A stretch of DNA of 64,000 nt from assembly GCF_000718135.1 (NCBI RefSeq), contig NZ_JOEM01000003.1:248001-312000 (forward strand), in the 5' to 3' direction. The stretch comes from Streptomyces cyaneofuscatus (GTDB lineage: Bacteria > Actinomycetota > Actinomycetes > Streptomycetales > Streptomycetaceae). Shown here piece after piece: positions 27,414 through 35,827 of this stretch (positions are counted from its first letter, which is position 1; the number at the start of each line of letters is the position of its first letter). A model generated the notes under the pieces. It ran no database searches. It was not told the origin of the DNA and was given only the letters and a program-made list of their open reading frames with translations. Position numbers and translations under genes: made by a program.

Positions 27414-28571
27414 ATGACGGTCCAAGAGCTGCCCGGCGCGGCCACCTACCGGCCCACGCCGCCCCCGGCCTGGAAGCCGATCACCGACCCCGCCCCGCTG
27501 CTCCCGGACCCGGAGCCCTACCGGGTGCTCGGTACGGACGCGGTCGCCGACGTCGACCCCGAGCTGCTGCTCCGCCTCCACGCCGAGCTGGTCCGCGGCC
27601 GCCGGTACAACACGCAGGCCACCGCGCTGACCAAGCAGGGCCGGCTGGCGGTCTACCCCTCCAGCACCGGCCAGGAGGCGTGCGAGATCGCCGCCGCCCT
27701 GGTGCTGGAGGAGCGGGACTGGCTCTTCCCCAGCTACCGGGACACGCTGGCGGCCGTGGCGCGCGGCCTCGACCCGGTCGAGGCGCTGACCCTGCTGCGC
27801 GGCGACCGGCACACCGGCTACGACCCGCGTGAGCACCGCATCGCCCCGCTCTGCACCCCGCTCGCCACGCAGCTGCCGCACGCGGTGGGCCTGGCGCACG
27901 CGGCCCGCCTCAAGGGCGACGACGTCGTGGCGCTCGCCATGGTCGGCGACGGCGGCACCAGCGAGGGCGACTTCCACGAGGCGCTGAACTTCGCGGCCGT
28001 CTGGAAGGCCCCGGTGGTCTTCCTCGTGCAGAACAACGGCTTCGCCATCTCCGTGCCGCTGGCCAAGCAGACCGCCGCCCCCTCCCTCGCGCACAAGGCC
28101 GTGGGGTACGGGATGCCGGGCCGCCTGGTCGACGGCAACGACGCGGCCGCCGTGCACCAGGTGCTCAGCGAGGCCGTGGCCCGGGCCCGGCGGGGCGGCG
28201 GGCCGACGCTGATCGAGGCCGTCACCTACCGCATGGAAGCCCACACCAACGCCGACGACGCCACCCGCTACCGGGTGGACAGCGAGGTCGAGGCCTGGCG
28301 GGCCCACGACCCGGTCCTGCTCCTGGAGCGCGAGCTGACCGGCCGCGGGCTGCTCGACGACGAGGGCATCGCGGCGGCGAAGGAAGCGGCCGAACGCATG
28401 GCCGCCGCACTCCGCGACCGGATGAACGCCGACCCGGAGCTGGCGCCGATGGACCTCTTCACCCACGTCTACGCCGAGCAGACCAGCCAGCTCCGCGAGC
28501 AGGCGGCCGCCCTGCGGGCCGAGCTGGACGCCGAGCAGGACCACGAGCACAGCGCGGAGGAAAGCCGATGA
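27414..28571 (+). CDS. bkdA: Branched-chain 2-oxo acid dehydrogenase E1 alpha
   Basis: Thiamine-diphosphate subunit (385 aa) that decarboxylates valine-, leucine- and isoleucine-derived 2-oxo acids, supplying isobutyryl- and other branched starter CoAs for fatty acids and polyketides. The ThDP-binding motif GDGGTSEGDFHEALNF...NN is present, with TYRMEAHTNADD near the phosphorylation-loop region. ATG at 27414 with GGAGG 8 bp upstream. It heads a three-gene operon with ATGA overlaps. A paralogous operon lies at 48.2 kb. No E3 (lipoamide dehydrogenase) gene is in the window. Confidence 0.94.
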   Translation: MTVQELPGAATYRPTPPPAWKPITDPAPLLPDPEPYRVLGTDAVADVDPELLLRLHAELVRGRRYNTQATALTKQGRLAVYPSSTGQEACEIAAALVLEERDWLFPSYRDTLAAVARGLDPVEALTLLRGDRHTGYDPREHRIAPLCTPLATQLPHAVGLAHAARLKGDDVVALAMVGDGGTSEGDFHEALNFAAVWKAPVVFLVQNNGFAISVPLAKQTAAPSLAHKAVGYGMPGRLVDGNDAAAVHQVLSEAVARARRGGGPTLIEAVTYRMEAHTNADDATRYRVDSEVEAWRAHDPVLLLERELTGRGLLDDEGIAAAKEAAERMAAALRDRMNADPELAPMDLFTHVYAEQTSQLREQAAALRAELDAEQDHEHSAEESR

Positions 28572-29599
28572 CCACCGCGGCGACGAAAGCCGGCGGACGT
28601 ACGGCGAAGGCGAAACCGGCCACCATGGCGCAGGCCCTCGGACGGGCGCTGCGCGACTCGATGGCCGAGGACCCGACCGTGCACGTGCTCGGCGAGGACG
28701 TCGGCACCCTGGGCGGGGTCTTCCGGATCACCGACGGGCTGGCCAAGGAGTTCGGCGACGACCGGTGCACCGACACCCCGCTGGCCGAGGCGGGCATCCT
28801 CGGGGCGGCCGTCGGCATGGCGATGTACGGGCTGCGGCCCGTGGTGGAGATGCAGTTCGACGCGTTCGCCTACCCGGCGTTCGAGCAGCTGATGAGCCAT
28901 GTCGCGAAGATGCGCAACCGCACCGGGGGAGCCATGCCGCTCCCCATCACCGTGCGCGTGCCCTACGGCGGTGGCATCGGCGGCGTCGAGCACCACAGCG
29001 ACTCCTCCGAGGCGTACTACATGGCCACCCCCGGCCTCCACGTCGTCACCCCGGCCACGGTGGACGACGCCTACGGCCTGCTGCGCGCCTCCATCGCCTC
29101 CGACGACCCCGTGGTCTTCCTGGAGCCCAAGCGGCTCTACTGGTCCAAGGCCGACTGGTCGCCGGAGGCCCCGGCCGCCGTCGAGCCGATCGGTAGGGCC
29201 GTGGTCCGCCGGACCGGGCGCAGCGCCACGCTGATCACGTACGGGCCCTCCCTGCCGGTCTGTATGGAGGCCGCCGAGGCGGCGGTCGCGGAGGGCTGGC
29301 ACCTCGAAGTCGTGGACCTGCGCTCGCTGGTGCCGTTCGACGACGAGACGGTCGCGGCCTCGGTGCGGCGCACCGGCCGTGCGGTCGTCGTCCACGAGTC
29401 CCCCGGCTTCGGGGGCCCCGGCGGCGAGATCGCGGCCCGGATCACCGAGCGGTGCTTCCACCACCTGGAGGCCCCGGTGCTGCGGGTGGCCGGCTTCGAC
29501 ATCCCGTACCCGCCGCCCATGCTGGAGCGGCACCATCTGCCGGGAGTGGACCGGGTGCTCGACGCGGTGGCCCGGTTGCAGTGGGAGGCGGACAGCTGA
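28568..29599 (+). CDS. bkdB: Branched-chain 2-oxo acid dehydrogenase E1 beta
   Basis: A 343-aa transketolase-type subunit that forms the E1 heterotetramer with BkdA. Typical segments are GEDVGTLGGVFRIT, DTPLAEAGILGAAVG, PYGGGIGGVEHHSDSSEAYY and HESPGFGGPGGEIAARI. The first ~20 residues are a basic Ala/Lys/Thr extension absent from the paralogue at 49.4 kb. Start and stop overlap the neighbours by 4 and 1 bp, so translation of the operon is coupled. Confidence 0.95.
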   Translation: MTTAATKAGGRTAKAKPATMAQALGRALRDSMAEDPTVHVLGEDVGTLGGVFRITDGLAKEFGDDRCTDTPLAEAGILGAAVGMAMYGLRPVVEMQFDAFAYPAFEQLMSHVAKMRNRTGGAMPLPITVRVPYGGGIGGVEHHSDSSEAYYMATPGLHVVTPATVDDAYGLLRASIASDDPVVFLEPKRLYWSKADWSPEAPAAVEPIGRAVVRRTGRSATLITYGPSLPVCMEAAEAAVAEGWHLEVVDLRSLVPFDDETVAASVRRTGRAVVVHESPGFGGPGGEIAARITERCFHHLEAPVLRVAGFDIPYPPPMLERHHLPGVDRVLDAVARLQWEADS

Positions 29600-31029
29600 T
29601 GGCCCAGGTCCTCGAATTCAAGCTGCCGGACCTCGGCGAGGGTCTGACCGAGGCGGAGATCGTGCGCTGGCTGGTGGAGGTCGGCGATGTCGTCGCCATC
29701 GACCAGCCCGTCGTCGAGGTCGAGACGGCCAAGGCGATGGTGGAGGTCCCCTGCCCCTACGGGGGTGTGGTGACCGCGCGGTTCGGCGAGGAGGGTTCCG
29801 AACTCCCGGTCGGGGCGCCGCTGCTGACGGTCGCGGTCGGTGCGACGGACGCCTCTTCCGCTGCCCCGGGGGACGACGGGGCTGCCGCCGAGGAGCCTTC
29901 CAGCGGGTCCGGTTCCGGGTCCGGCAACGTGCTTGTGGGGTACGGGACCGGTGCGCCGGCCGCCCGGCGCCGTCGCATCCGGCCGGAGCGGAACACCGCC
30001 TCCGCCGCTCCCGCTGCTCCCGCCGCTCCCGCTGTGGTTTCCGCCCCCAGCCGCCCCGCTCCGGTCGCGGTCGCCGTCGGCGAAGTGAACGGGCGGCAGG
30101 GGCCCGTGGCCGTGGTCTCCCCTCTCGTACGCCGGTTGGCCCGGCAGCACGAGATCGACCTGCGGCAGCTGACGGGCTCGGGCCCCGACGGGCTGATCCT
30201 GCGGGCCGACGTCGATTCCGCGATCCGGCGGGCCGGGGAGGCCGTCACTGAGGTGGAGGCGCGTACGACCGCCGAGTCCGTCGTGGCCGCGGCGCCCACG
30301 GTCCACGCGGGCACGGCCGCACCGGCGACCGCCGAGCGGATTCCGCTGCGCGGGGTGCGCGGAGCGGTCGCGGACAAGCTGTCGCGCAGCCGGAGCGAGA
30401 TCCCGGACGCCACCTGCTGGGTGGACGCGGACGCCACCGAGCTGATGGCCGCCAGGGCCGCGATGAACGCCGCGTCGGGCCCGTCCGGCGGGCCCAAGGT
30501 GTCGGTCCTGGCCCTGCTGGCGAGGATCTGCACGGCGGCACTGGCCCGCTATCCGGAGCTCAACTCCACCGTGGACACGGCCGCGCGGGAGATCGTGCGC
30601 CTGCCCGGCGTGCACCTCGGGTTCGCGGCGCAGACCGAGCGGGGCCTCGTCGTCCCCGTCGTCCGCGACGCGCACACCCGCAACGCCGAGTCGATCGGGG
30701 CCGAGATCGCCCGGCTGACGGAGCTGGCGCGGACCGGGAAGCTCAGCCCCGCCCAGCTGACCGGTGGCACGTTCACGCTGAACAACTACGGGGTGTTCGG
30801 GGTCGACGGCTCGACGCCGATCATCAACCACCCCGAAGCGGCGATGCTCGGCGTCGGCCGGATCATGCCCAAGCCCTGGGTGCACCACGGTGAGCTGGCC
30901 GTACGTCAGGTCGTGCAGCTCTCGCTCACCTTCGACCACCGGGTGTGCGACGGCGGAACGGCCGGGGGATTCCTCCGGTACGTGGCCGACTGCGTGGAGC
31001 AGCCCGCGGTGCTGCTGCGCACCCTGTAG
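29599..31029 (+). CDS. bkdC: Dihydrolipoyl acyltransferase E2 of BCDH complex
   Basis: A 476-aa E2 subunit that transfers the acyl group from lipoate to CoA. Domains in order are one lipoyl domain with Lys45 (VETAKAM), an Ala/Pro/Ser-rich linker, a peripheral subunit-binding domain (SPLVRRLARQHEIDLRQLTG), a second linker, and a catalytic domain ending FDHRVCDG with the active-site His. The ATG at 29599 overlaps the last base of the bkdB stop. A rho-independent hairpin follows. Confidence 0.95.
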   Translation: MAQVLEFKLPDLGEGLTEAEIVRWLVEVGDVVAIDQPVVEVETAKAMVEVPCPYGGVVTARFGEEGSELPVGAPLLTVAVGATDASSAAPGDDGAAAEEPSSGSGSGSGNVLVGYGTGAPAARRRRIRPERNTASAAPAAPAAPAVVSAPSRPAPVAVAVGEVNGRQGPVAVVSPLVRRLARQHEIDLRQLTGSGPDGLILRADVDSAIRRAGEAVTEVEARTTAESVVAAAPTVHAGTAAPATAERIPLRGVRGAVADKLSRSRSEIPDATCWVDADATELMAARAAMNAASGPSGGPKVSVLALLARICTAALARYPELNSTVDTAAREIVRLPGVHLGFAAQTERGLVVPVVRDAHTRNAESIGAEIARLTELARTGKLSPAQLTGGTFTLNNYGVFGVDGSTPIINHPEAAMLGVGRIMPKPWVHHGELAVRQVVQLSLTFDHRVCDGGTAGGFLRYVADCVEQPAVLLRTL

Positions 31030-31044
31030 GCCTGCCGTTACGCG

Positions 31045-31092
31045 GACGCCCTCTCCGGACCCGGCCTTGTCGGCCACCCCGGAGGGGGCGTC
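31045..31092 (+). terminator. Terminator after first BCDH operon
   Basis: A 14-bp stem (31045-31058 with 31079-31092, one T-G pair) encloses a loop with a smaller GGCC hairpin. It ends 28 bp before the mobA start, so mobA has its own promoter. Confidence 0.65.
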
Positions 31093-31120
31093 GGCGTCAG
31101 GTGGTGCCCATAATCGACGT

Positions 31121-32038
31121 ATGACCGCCTACGACGTGATCGTCCTGGCCGGCGGGGCCGCGAAGCGGCTCGGCGGTGCCGACAAGCCGGCCGTACGGGT
31201 CGGCGGCCGCGCGCTGCTCGACCGGGTGCTGGCGGCCTGCTCCGGCGCGGGCGCCACCGTCGTGGTGGGTGGCCGCAGGCCCACCTCCCGACCGGTCACC
31301 TGGACTCGCGAAGTCCCCGAGGGCGGAGGCCCGTTGGCGGCGCTCGGCGCGGGGGTGCGGCTGACGACTGCGGAGCGGGTGCTCGTCCTCTCCGCCGACC
31401 TGCCGTTCCTGGGCCCCGCCACGGTCGAGGCGCTGCTCGCCGCGGCCGGTGAGGACGGCCGGGACGGCGCGCTCTGCACCGACCCCGACGGCCGCGACCA
31501 GCCGCTCGTCGCCGTCTACCGGGGCGAGCCGCTCCGCCGCGAGCTGGCCCTGATCGCCACCGAGCACGGCGGCCTGGCCGGGCTGCCGCTCCGGCTGCTG
31601 ACCGGGGAGCTGGATCTCGCCCGGGTCGATGCCGGGCCGTACGCCGCGTTCGACTGCGACACTTGGGACGACATCGCCGCCGCCCGCGCCCGGATCAGGG
31701 AGCATGGGGCCGTGCTGGACGAATGGATCACCTCGGTCAAGAACGAACTGGGAATCGAACTCGACGTCGACACCGACGTCCTGCTCGACCTCGCCCGCGA
31801 CGCCGCCCACGGGGTCGCGCGGCCCGCCGCACCGCTCACGACCTTCCTGGTCGGGTACGCGGCGGCCCGGGCGAGCGCCGGCGCGGGGCCGGAGGAAGCC
31901 GCGGCGGCGGTCGCCGAGGCCTCCCGCAAGGCCACTGCGCTCGCCCTGCGCTGGGAGGCCGAAGCCGCGGCCGAAGGCGCGGGCGCGGAGAAGGGGACCC
32001 GGCCGGAGGCGAGCGGCGAATCGGCCGGAACACCATGA
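31121..32038 (+). CDS. mobA: MobA-like NTP transferase fused to DUF6457
   Basis: A 305-aa two-domain protein. Residues 1-195 are a MobA-type nucleotidyltransferase (LAGGAAKRLGGADKPAV, LSADLPFL) expected to convert molybdopterin to its guanine dinucleotide. Residues 200-295 match the DUF6457 domain (LDEWITSVKNELGI). Placement before moeA supports a molybdenum-cofactor role. The ATG has CATAAT exactly at -12 and no Shine-Dalgarno, a strong leaderless signature. It overlaps moeA by 4 bp (ATGA). Confidence 0.88.
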   Translation: MTAYDVIVLAGGAAKRLGGADKPAVRVGGRALLDRVLAACSGAGATVVVGGRRPTSRPVTWTREVPEGGGPLAALGAGVRLTTAERVLVLSADLPFLGPATVEALLAAAGEDGRDGALCTDPDGRDQPLVAVYRGEPLRRELALIATEHGGLAGLPLRLLTGELDLARVDAGPYAAFDCDTWDDIAAARARIREHGAVLDEWITSVKNELGIELDVDTDVLLDLARDAAHGVARPAAPLTTFLVGYAAARASAGAGPEEAAAAVAEASRKATALALRWEAEAAAEGAGAEKGTRPEASGESAGTP

Positions 32039-33534
32039 CCGGCGACGACGCCGAAGAGCTGGCCGTCGAGCAGGCCTTGGCGCTGGTCGGCGGACGGAAC
32101 CAGACGCATGGCCGAGCCGACGATCAGGCGCATGACCGAGCCAATGATCAGGCGCGTCACCGAGCTGACGATCGGACGGGCGATCGGATGGGCGATCAGA
32201 CGGGCAATCAGGCAGGCGATCAGATGCCGCACAACCAGAACCCCGGTGCGCCCGCCGACCCGCACCCCGCCCCGTGTACGACACCCTCCCCCTCCCCGGC
32301 CCTCCCCTGGGACCGTGCGCGGGCCGTAGCCGCGCGGGCCGGGCGGGGCGGGCCGCTCGCCGTGGTCCGGCTGCCGCTCGACCGTGCCCTGGGCCATGTG
32401 CTCGCCGAGCCCCTCGCCGCCCTCACCGACCTGCCGTCCTTCGACACCTCGGCCATGGACGGCTGGGCCGTCGCCGGGCCCGGCCCCTGGACGTACGAGG
32501 AGGGCGTGAGCCTGCTCGCGGGGGTCAGGGAGAGCCCCGCCGCCGCCCGCCTGCCCGACGGCACCGCCGTACGCATCGCCACCGGAGCCCGTACCCCCGC
32601 CGACACCACCGCGGTCATCCGCAGCGAGCACGCCCACGTCGACGAGGCCAGGGGCCTGCTCTCCACCCGGCGGCCCGTCGTCACCGGCCAGGACATCCGC
32701 CCCCGGGGCCAGGAGTGCCGCTCGGGCGACGAGTTGGTGCCGGCCGGCACCGTGGTCACCCCGGCGGTGCTCGGGCTCGCCGCCGCCGCCGGGTACGACG
32801 CCCTGCCCGCCGTCCCCCGCCCCCGCGTCGACGTCCTCGTCCTCGGTGACGAACTCCTCGCCGCGGGCCTCCCGCACGACGGCCTGATCCGCGACGCCCT
32901 CGGCCCCATGCTCGGCCCCTGGCTGCGGGCCCTGGGCGCCGAGGTCTCCGGCCCCCGCCGCCTCGGGGACGACGCCGAGGCCCTGCGCGAGGCCCTCACC
33001 TCCTCCGACGCCGACCTGATCGTCACCACCGGCGGGACCGCCTCGGGCCCGGTCGACCATGTGCACCCGGTCCTGGCCGCCCTCGGGGCCGAGCTGCTCG
33101 TGGACGGCGTCACCGTGCGCCCCGGCCACCCCATGCTGCTGGCGCGGTTCGCCCCGGACGGGCCCCACCTGGTCGGGCTGCCCGGCAATCCGCTCGCGGC
33201 CGTATCAGGGCTCCTGACCCTCGCCGAACCGCTCCTCGCGGGGCTCGCGGGCCGTCCGGCGCAGGACGCGTACCGGGCGCTCGTCCACGCCGATGTGCCC
33301 GGCCATCCGCAGGACACCCGCCTCGTTCCCGTGGTCCACCGCGCGGGCCGGGCGGGCGGCCGGGACCATGTGGCGCCCCTGCGGTACAACGGTCCCGCCA
33401 TGCTCCGAGGGATCGCCGCGGCGGACGGGCTGGCAGTGGTGCCCGCCGGCGGGGTACGGTCCGGCACCGAGGTGGAGATTCTGGATCTCCCATGGGCCCC
33501 GGCGACGCCGTGGACGGAAGGGTGTTTCACGTGA
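32035..33534 (+). CDS. moeA: Molybdopterin molybdotransferase MoeA
   Basis: A 499-aa enzyme that inserts molybdate into adenylylated molybdopterin. The conserved core starts at about residue 105 with LPSFDTSAMDGWAV and includes VTTGGTASGPVDHV and HLVGLPGNPLAA. Residues about 25-64 are a lineage-specific insertion made of five eight-residue repeats (pattern xxDxxDQ) encoded by tandem 24- and 12-bp DNA repeats. The TGA stop lies inside a parS palindrome, so the final codons (GCFT) are set by the parS sequence. ATG overlaps the mobA stop. Confidence 0.92.
   Translation: MTGDDAEELAVEQALALVGGRNQTHGRADDQAHDRANDQARHRADDRTGDRMGDQTGNQAGDQMPHNQNPGAPADPHPAPCTTPSPSPALPWDRARAVAARAGRGGPLAVVRLPLDRALGHVLAEPLAALTDLPSFDTSAMDGWAVAGPGPWTYEEGVSLLAGVRESPAAARLPDGTAVRIATGARTPADTTAVIRSEHAHVDEARGLLSTRRPVVTGQDIRPRGQECRSGDELVPAGTVVTPAVLGLAAAAGYDALPAVPRPRVDVLVLGDELLAAGLPHDGLIRDALGPMLGPWLRALGAEVSGPRRLGDDAEALREALTSSDADLIVTTGGTASGPVDHVHPVLAALGAELLVDGVTVRPGHPMLLARFAPDGPHLVGLPGNPLAAVSGLLTLAEPLLAGLAGRPAQDAYRALVHADVPGHPQDTRLVPVVHRAGRAGGRDHVAPLRYNGPAMLRGIAAADGLAVVPAGGVRSGTEVEILDLPWAPATPWTEGCFT
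32106..32225. repeat. Tandem 24-bp and 12-bp repeats inside moeA
   Basis: Three degenerate 24-bp units (32106-32177, consensus GCATGACCGAGCCAATGATC plus AGGC) are followed by four 12-bp units (32178-32225, consensus GGGCGATCAGAC). The unit sizes are multiples of three, so the moeA frame is kept. The encoded peptide is polar and rich in Asp, Gln, Arg and Ala. Confidence 0.85.
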
Positions 33535-33537
33535 AAC
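33524..33537. other. parS site overlapping the moeA stop codon
   Basis: Exact GTTTCACGTGAAAC. The moeA TGA is at 33532-33534, inside the palindrome. It forms part of a 23-bp direct repeat (33521-33543) copied at 33556-33578. Confidence 0.92.
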
Positions 33538-33558
33538 TTCCCGACCACGAGAAGGGGT

Positions 33559-33572
33559 GTTTCACGTGAAAC
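33559..33572. other. parS site overlapping the K+ channel start codon
   Basis: Exact GTTTCACGTGAAAC, 35 bp from the first copy. The GTG start of the next gene (33566-33568) is the right half of the palindrome. Confidence 0.92.
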
Positions 33573-34684
33573 TTCCCGGTCACGACGCGATGGCCAGGCG
33601 GGCCGACGAGCACGTCCTACCGACGCGGGTGATGCTCCCCCGCCGGGTCGTCGACGGCCCGGCCCGGCAGGTCGGCAAGCGGCTGCTGATGGCGCTGCTC
33701 GTGCTGGCCGCGACGGTGCTCATCGTCTGGCTCGATCGCGCGGGCTACAACGACAACGCCGACGGCAAGGTCGATCTGCTGGACGCGGTCTACTACGCCA
33801 CGGTCACCCTCTCCACCACCGGGTACGGTGACATCACCCCGTACAGCGCCGGAGCCCGGCTGATCAACGTGGTGCTCGTGACACCGCTGCGCGTGATGTT
33901 CCTGATCATCCTGGTCGGCACCACTCTCGAGGTCCTCACGGAACGGACCCGCGAGGACTTCCGGCTGAAGCGTTGGAGGGCCAACTTGCGTGACCACACC
34001 GTCGTCGTCGGCTTCGGCACCAAGGGCCGTTCGGCGATCCAGACCCTCTGCGCCACCGGCCTGGCGAAGGAGCAGATCGTCATCGTCGATCCGGCCTCCA
34101 AGGTGATCGAGGCCGCCAACGCGGAGGGCTTCACCGGCGTGCTCGGCGACGCCACCCGCAGTGATGTCCTGCTGCGGGCCGAGCTCCAGAAGGCGCGTCA
34201 GATCATCATCGCCACCCAGCGCGACGACACCGCCGTGCTGGTCGCGCTGACCGCGCGCCAGCTGAACCGCGGCGCGAAGATCGTAGCGGCGGTCCGCGAG
34301 GAGGAGAACGCCCCCCTGCTGCGGCAGTCCGGCGCCGACGCGGTGATCACCAGCAGCGGCGCGGCCGGACGGCTGCTCGGCCTCTCCGTGCTCAGCCCGA
34401 GCGCGGGCACGGTGATGGAGGATCTGATCCAGCAGGGCAGCGGCCTCGATCTGATCGAGCGGCCGGTGATAAAGGCCGAGGTGGGCAAGAGCGTCCGGGA
34501 GACCGAGGACCTGGTCGTCAGTGTGCTGCGCGGCCACCGGCTGCTCGGTTACGACGACCCGGCGGCCAGCCCGTTGCAGCTGACGGACCGGGTGATCACC
34601 ATCGTGCGCGCCAGTCCGCCGACCGGCTCCGGCCCGTCCGGCCCCCAGCTGCCCCATCTGCCGCTGCCGCCGCACCGCTCCTGA
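33566..34684 (+). CDS. Potassium channel with TrkA-N regulatory domain
   Basis: A 372-aa ion channel subunit. Two membrane helices (residues 40-56 and 100-120) flank a pore with the selectivity filter TTGYGD at 84-89. A cytoplasmic RCK/TrkA-N Rossmann domain starts VVVGFGTKGRSA at 146 and a TrkA-C-like region follows, ending Pro-rich. The GTG is inside parS; AAGGGG lies 8 bp upstream and supports it. An ATG eight codons later (33590) lacks a Shine-Dalgarno. The 3' end overlaps a 25-bp tandem repeat. Confidence 0.9.
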   Translation: MKLPGHDAMARRADEHVLPTRVMLPRRVVDGPARQVGKRLLMALLVLAATVLIVWLDRAGYNDNADGKVDLLDAVYYATVTLSTTGYGDITPYSAGARLINVVLVTPLRVMFLIILVGTTLEVLTERTREDFRLKRWRANLRDHTVVVGFGTKGRSAIQTLCATGLAKEQIVIVDPASKVIEAANAEGFTGVLGDATRSDVLLRAELQKARQIIIATQRDDTAVLVALTARQLNRGAKIVAAVREEENAPLLRQSGADAVITSSGAAGRLLGLSVLSPSAGTVMEDLIQQGSGLDLIERPVIKAEVGKSVRETEDLVVSVLRGHRLLGYDDPAASPLQLTDRVITIVRASPPTGSGPSGPQLPHLPLPPHRS

Positions 34685-34745
34685 CCCCCGGAAACCCCAC
34701 CGCTCCTGACCTGAGGAAACCGCACCGCTCCTGACCCCCGGAAAC
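34673..34745. repeat. Three tandem 25-bp repeats
   Basis: Copies begin with CACCGCTCCTGACC at 34673, 34698 and 34723 and each ends GGAAAC. The first copy supplies the last codons and stop of the channel gene, so the repeat grew out of coding sequence into the intergenic gap. Confidence 0.85.
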
Positions 34746-34782
34746 GGGGCAGGGGGCCGGTGGCGGGAGTAGCCTCGCGGCC

Positions 34783-35769
34783 ATGCATGCGATCACGATC
34801 CCCGAACCCGGTGGCCCCGAGGCGCTCGTCTGGGCCGAGGTGCCCGATCCCGTACCCGGCGACGGCGAAGTCCTCGTCGAGGTCGTCTCCAGCGCCGTCA
34901 ACCGTGCCGACGTCCTCCAGCGGCAGGGCTTCTACAACCCGCCGCCCGGCGCCTCCCCCTACCCCGGTCTGGAGTGCGCGGGCCGGATCGCGGCGCTCGG
35001 CCCGGGGGTGACCGGCTGGGCGGTCGGCGACGAGGTGTGCGCGCTGCTGTCCGGCGGCGGCTACGCGGAGAAGGTCGCCGTACCGGTGGGCCAGCTCCTC
35101 CCCGTACCGCACGGCGTGGATCTGACGACGGCGGCCGCGCTGCCCGAGGTGACCGCGACCGTCTGGTCCAACGTCTTCATGGTCGCCCACCTCCGCCCCG
35201 GTGAGACCCTCCTCGTCCACGGCGGCTCCAGCGGGATCGGCACCATGGCGATCCAGCTGGCGAAGGCGGTCGGCGCCCGGGTGGCCGTCACGGCGGGCAG
35301 TCCGCAGAAGCTCGCCGAGTGCGCGGCGCTCGGCGCCGACATCCTCATCGACTACCGCGAGCAGGACTTCGTGGCGGAGCTGGAGAAGGCGACCGGCGGG
35401 GCGGGGGCCGACGTCATCCTGGACATCGTCGGCGCCAAGTACCTGGACCGGAACGTGAAGGCGCTCGCCGTCAACGGCCGCCTGGCGATCATCGGCCTTC
35501 AGGGCGGCGTGAAGGGCGAGCTGAACCTCGGCGCGCTGCTGACCAAGCGGGCCGCCGTCACCGCGACCTCGCTGCGGGGCCGCCCCCTCGGCGAGAAGGC
35601 CTCCATCATCGCCGCCGTACGCGAACATGTGTGGCCGCTCATCGCGGACGGGGTGGTCCGGCCCGTCGTGGACCGTACGGTCCCCATGGCGGACGCCGCG
35701 GAGGCGCACCGGGTGCTGGAATCCAGCGCCCACATCGGAAAGGTGCTGCTGGCGACCCCGAACGCCTAG
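34783..35769 (+). CDS. NAD(P)H:quinone oxidoreductase, MDR family
   Basis: A 328-aa medium-chain dehydrogenase/reductase without the structural zinc cysteines, as in quinone oxidoreductases. The catalytic GroES-like domain (SSAVNRADVLQRQGFYNPPP) is followed by a Rossmann domain with the nucleotide-binding motif GGSSGIGTMAIQLAK. It most resembles the PIG3-type group, which reduces ortho-quinones with NADPH. The ATG has TAGCCT at -13 and no Shine-Dalgarno, so a leaderless message is likely. A strong terminator follows. Confidence 0.9.
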   Translation: MHAITIPEPGGPEALVWAEVPDPVPGDGEVLVEVVSSAVNRADVLQRQGFYNPPPGASPYPGLECAGRIAALGPGVTGWAVGDEVCALLSGGGYAEKVAVPVGQLLPVPHGVDLTTAAALPEVTATVWSNVFMVAHLRPGETLLVHGGSSGIGTMAIQLAKAVGARVAVTAGSPQKLAECAALGADILIDYREQDFVAELEKATGGAGADVILDIVGAKYLDRNVKALAVNGRLAIIGLQGGVKGELNLGALLTKRAAVTATSLRGRPLGEKASIIAAVREHVWPLIADGVVRPVVDRTVPMADAAEAHRVLESSAHIGKVLLATPNA

Positions 35770-35775
35770 AACGCG

Positions 35776-35815
35776 GCGGGGCCCGGCACACGCCACCGTG
35801 TGTGCCGGGCCCCGC
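35776..35815. terminator. Terminator between quinone reductase and bpa
   Basis: A perfect 16-bp GC-rich stem (35776-35791 with 35800-35815) with an 8-nt loop. It lies between convergent genes and can act in both directions. Confidence 0.88.
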
Positions 35816-35827
35816 GCGTTCACGCGT

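Noticed and set aside
33293..33565. Extending the K+ channel gene upstream into moeA
   Set aside because: The frame runs through moeA without a domain match. The GTG at 33566 has a Shine-Dalgarno and gives the expected N-terminus.
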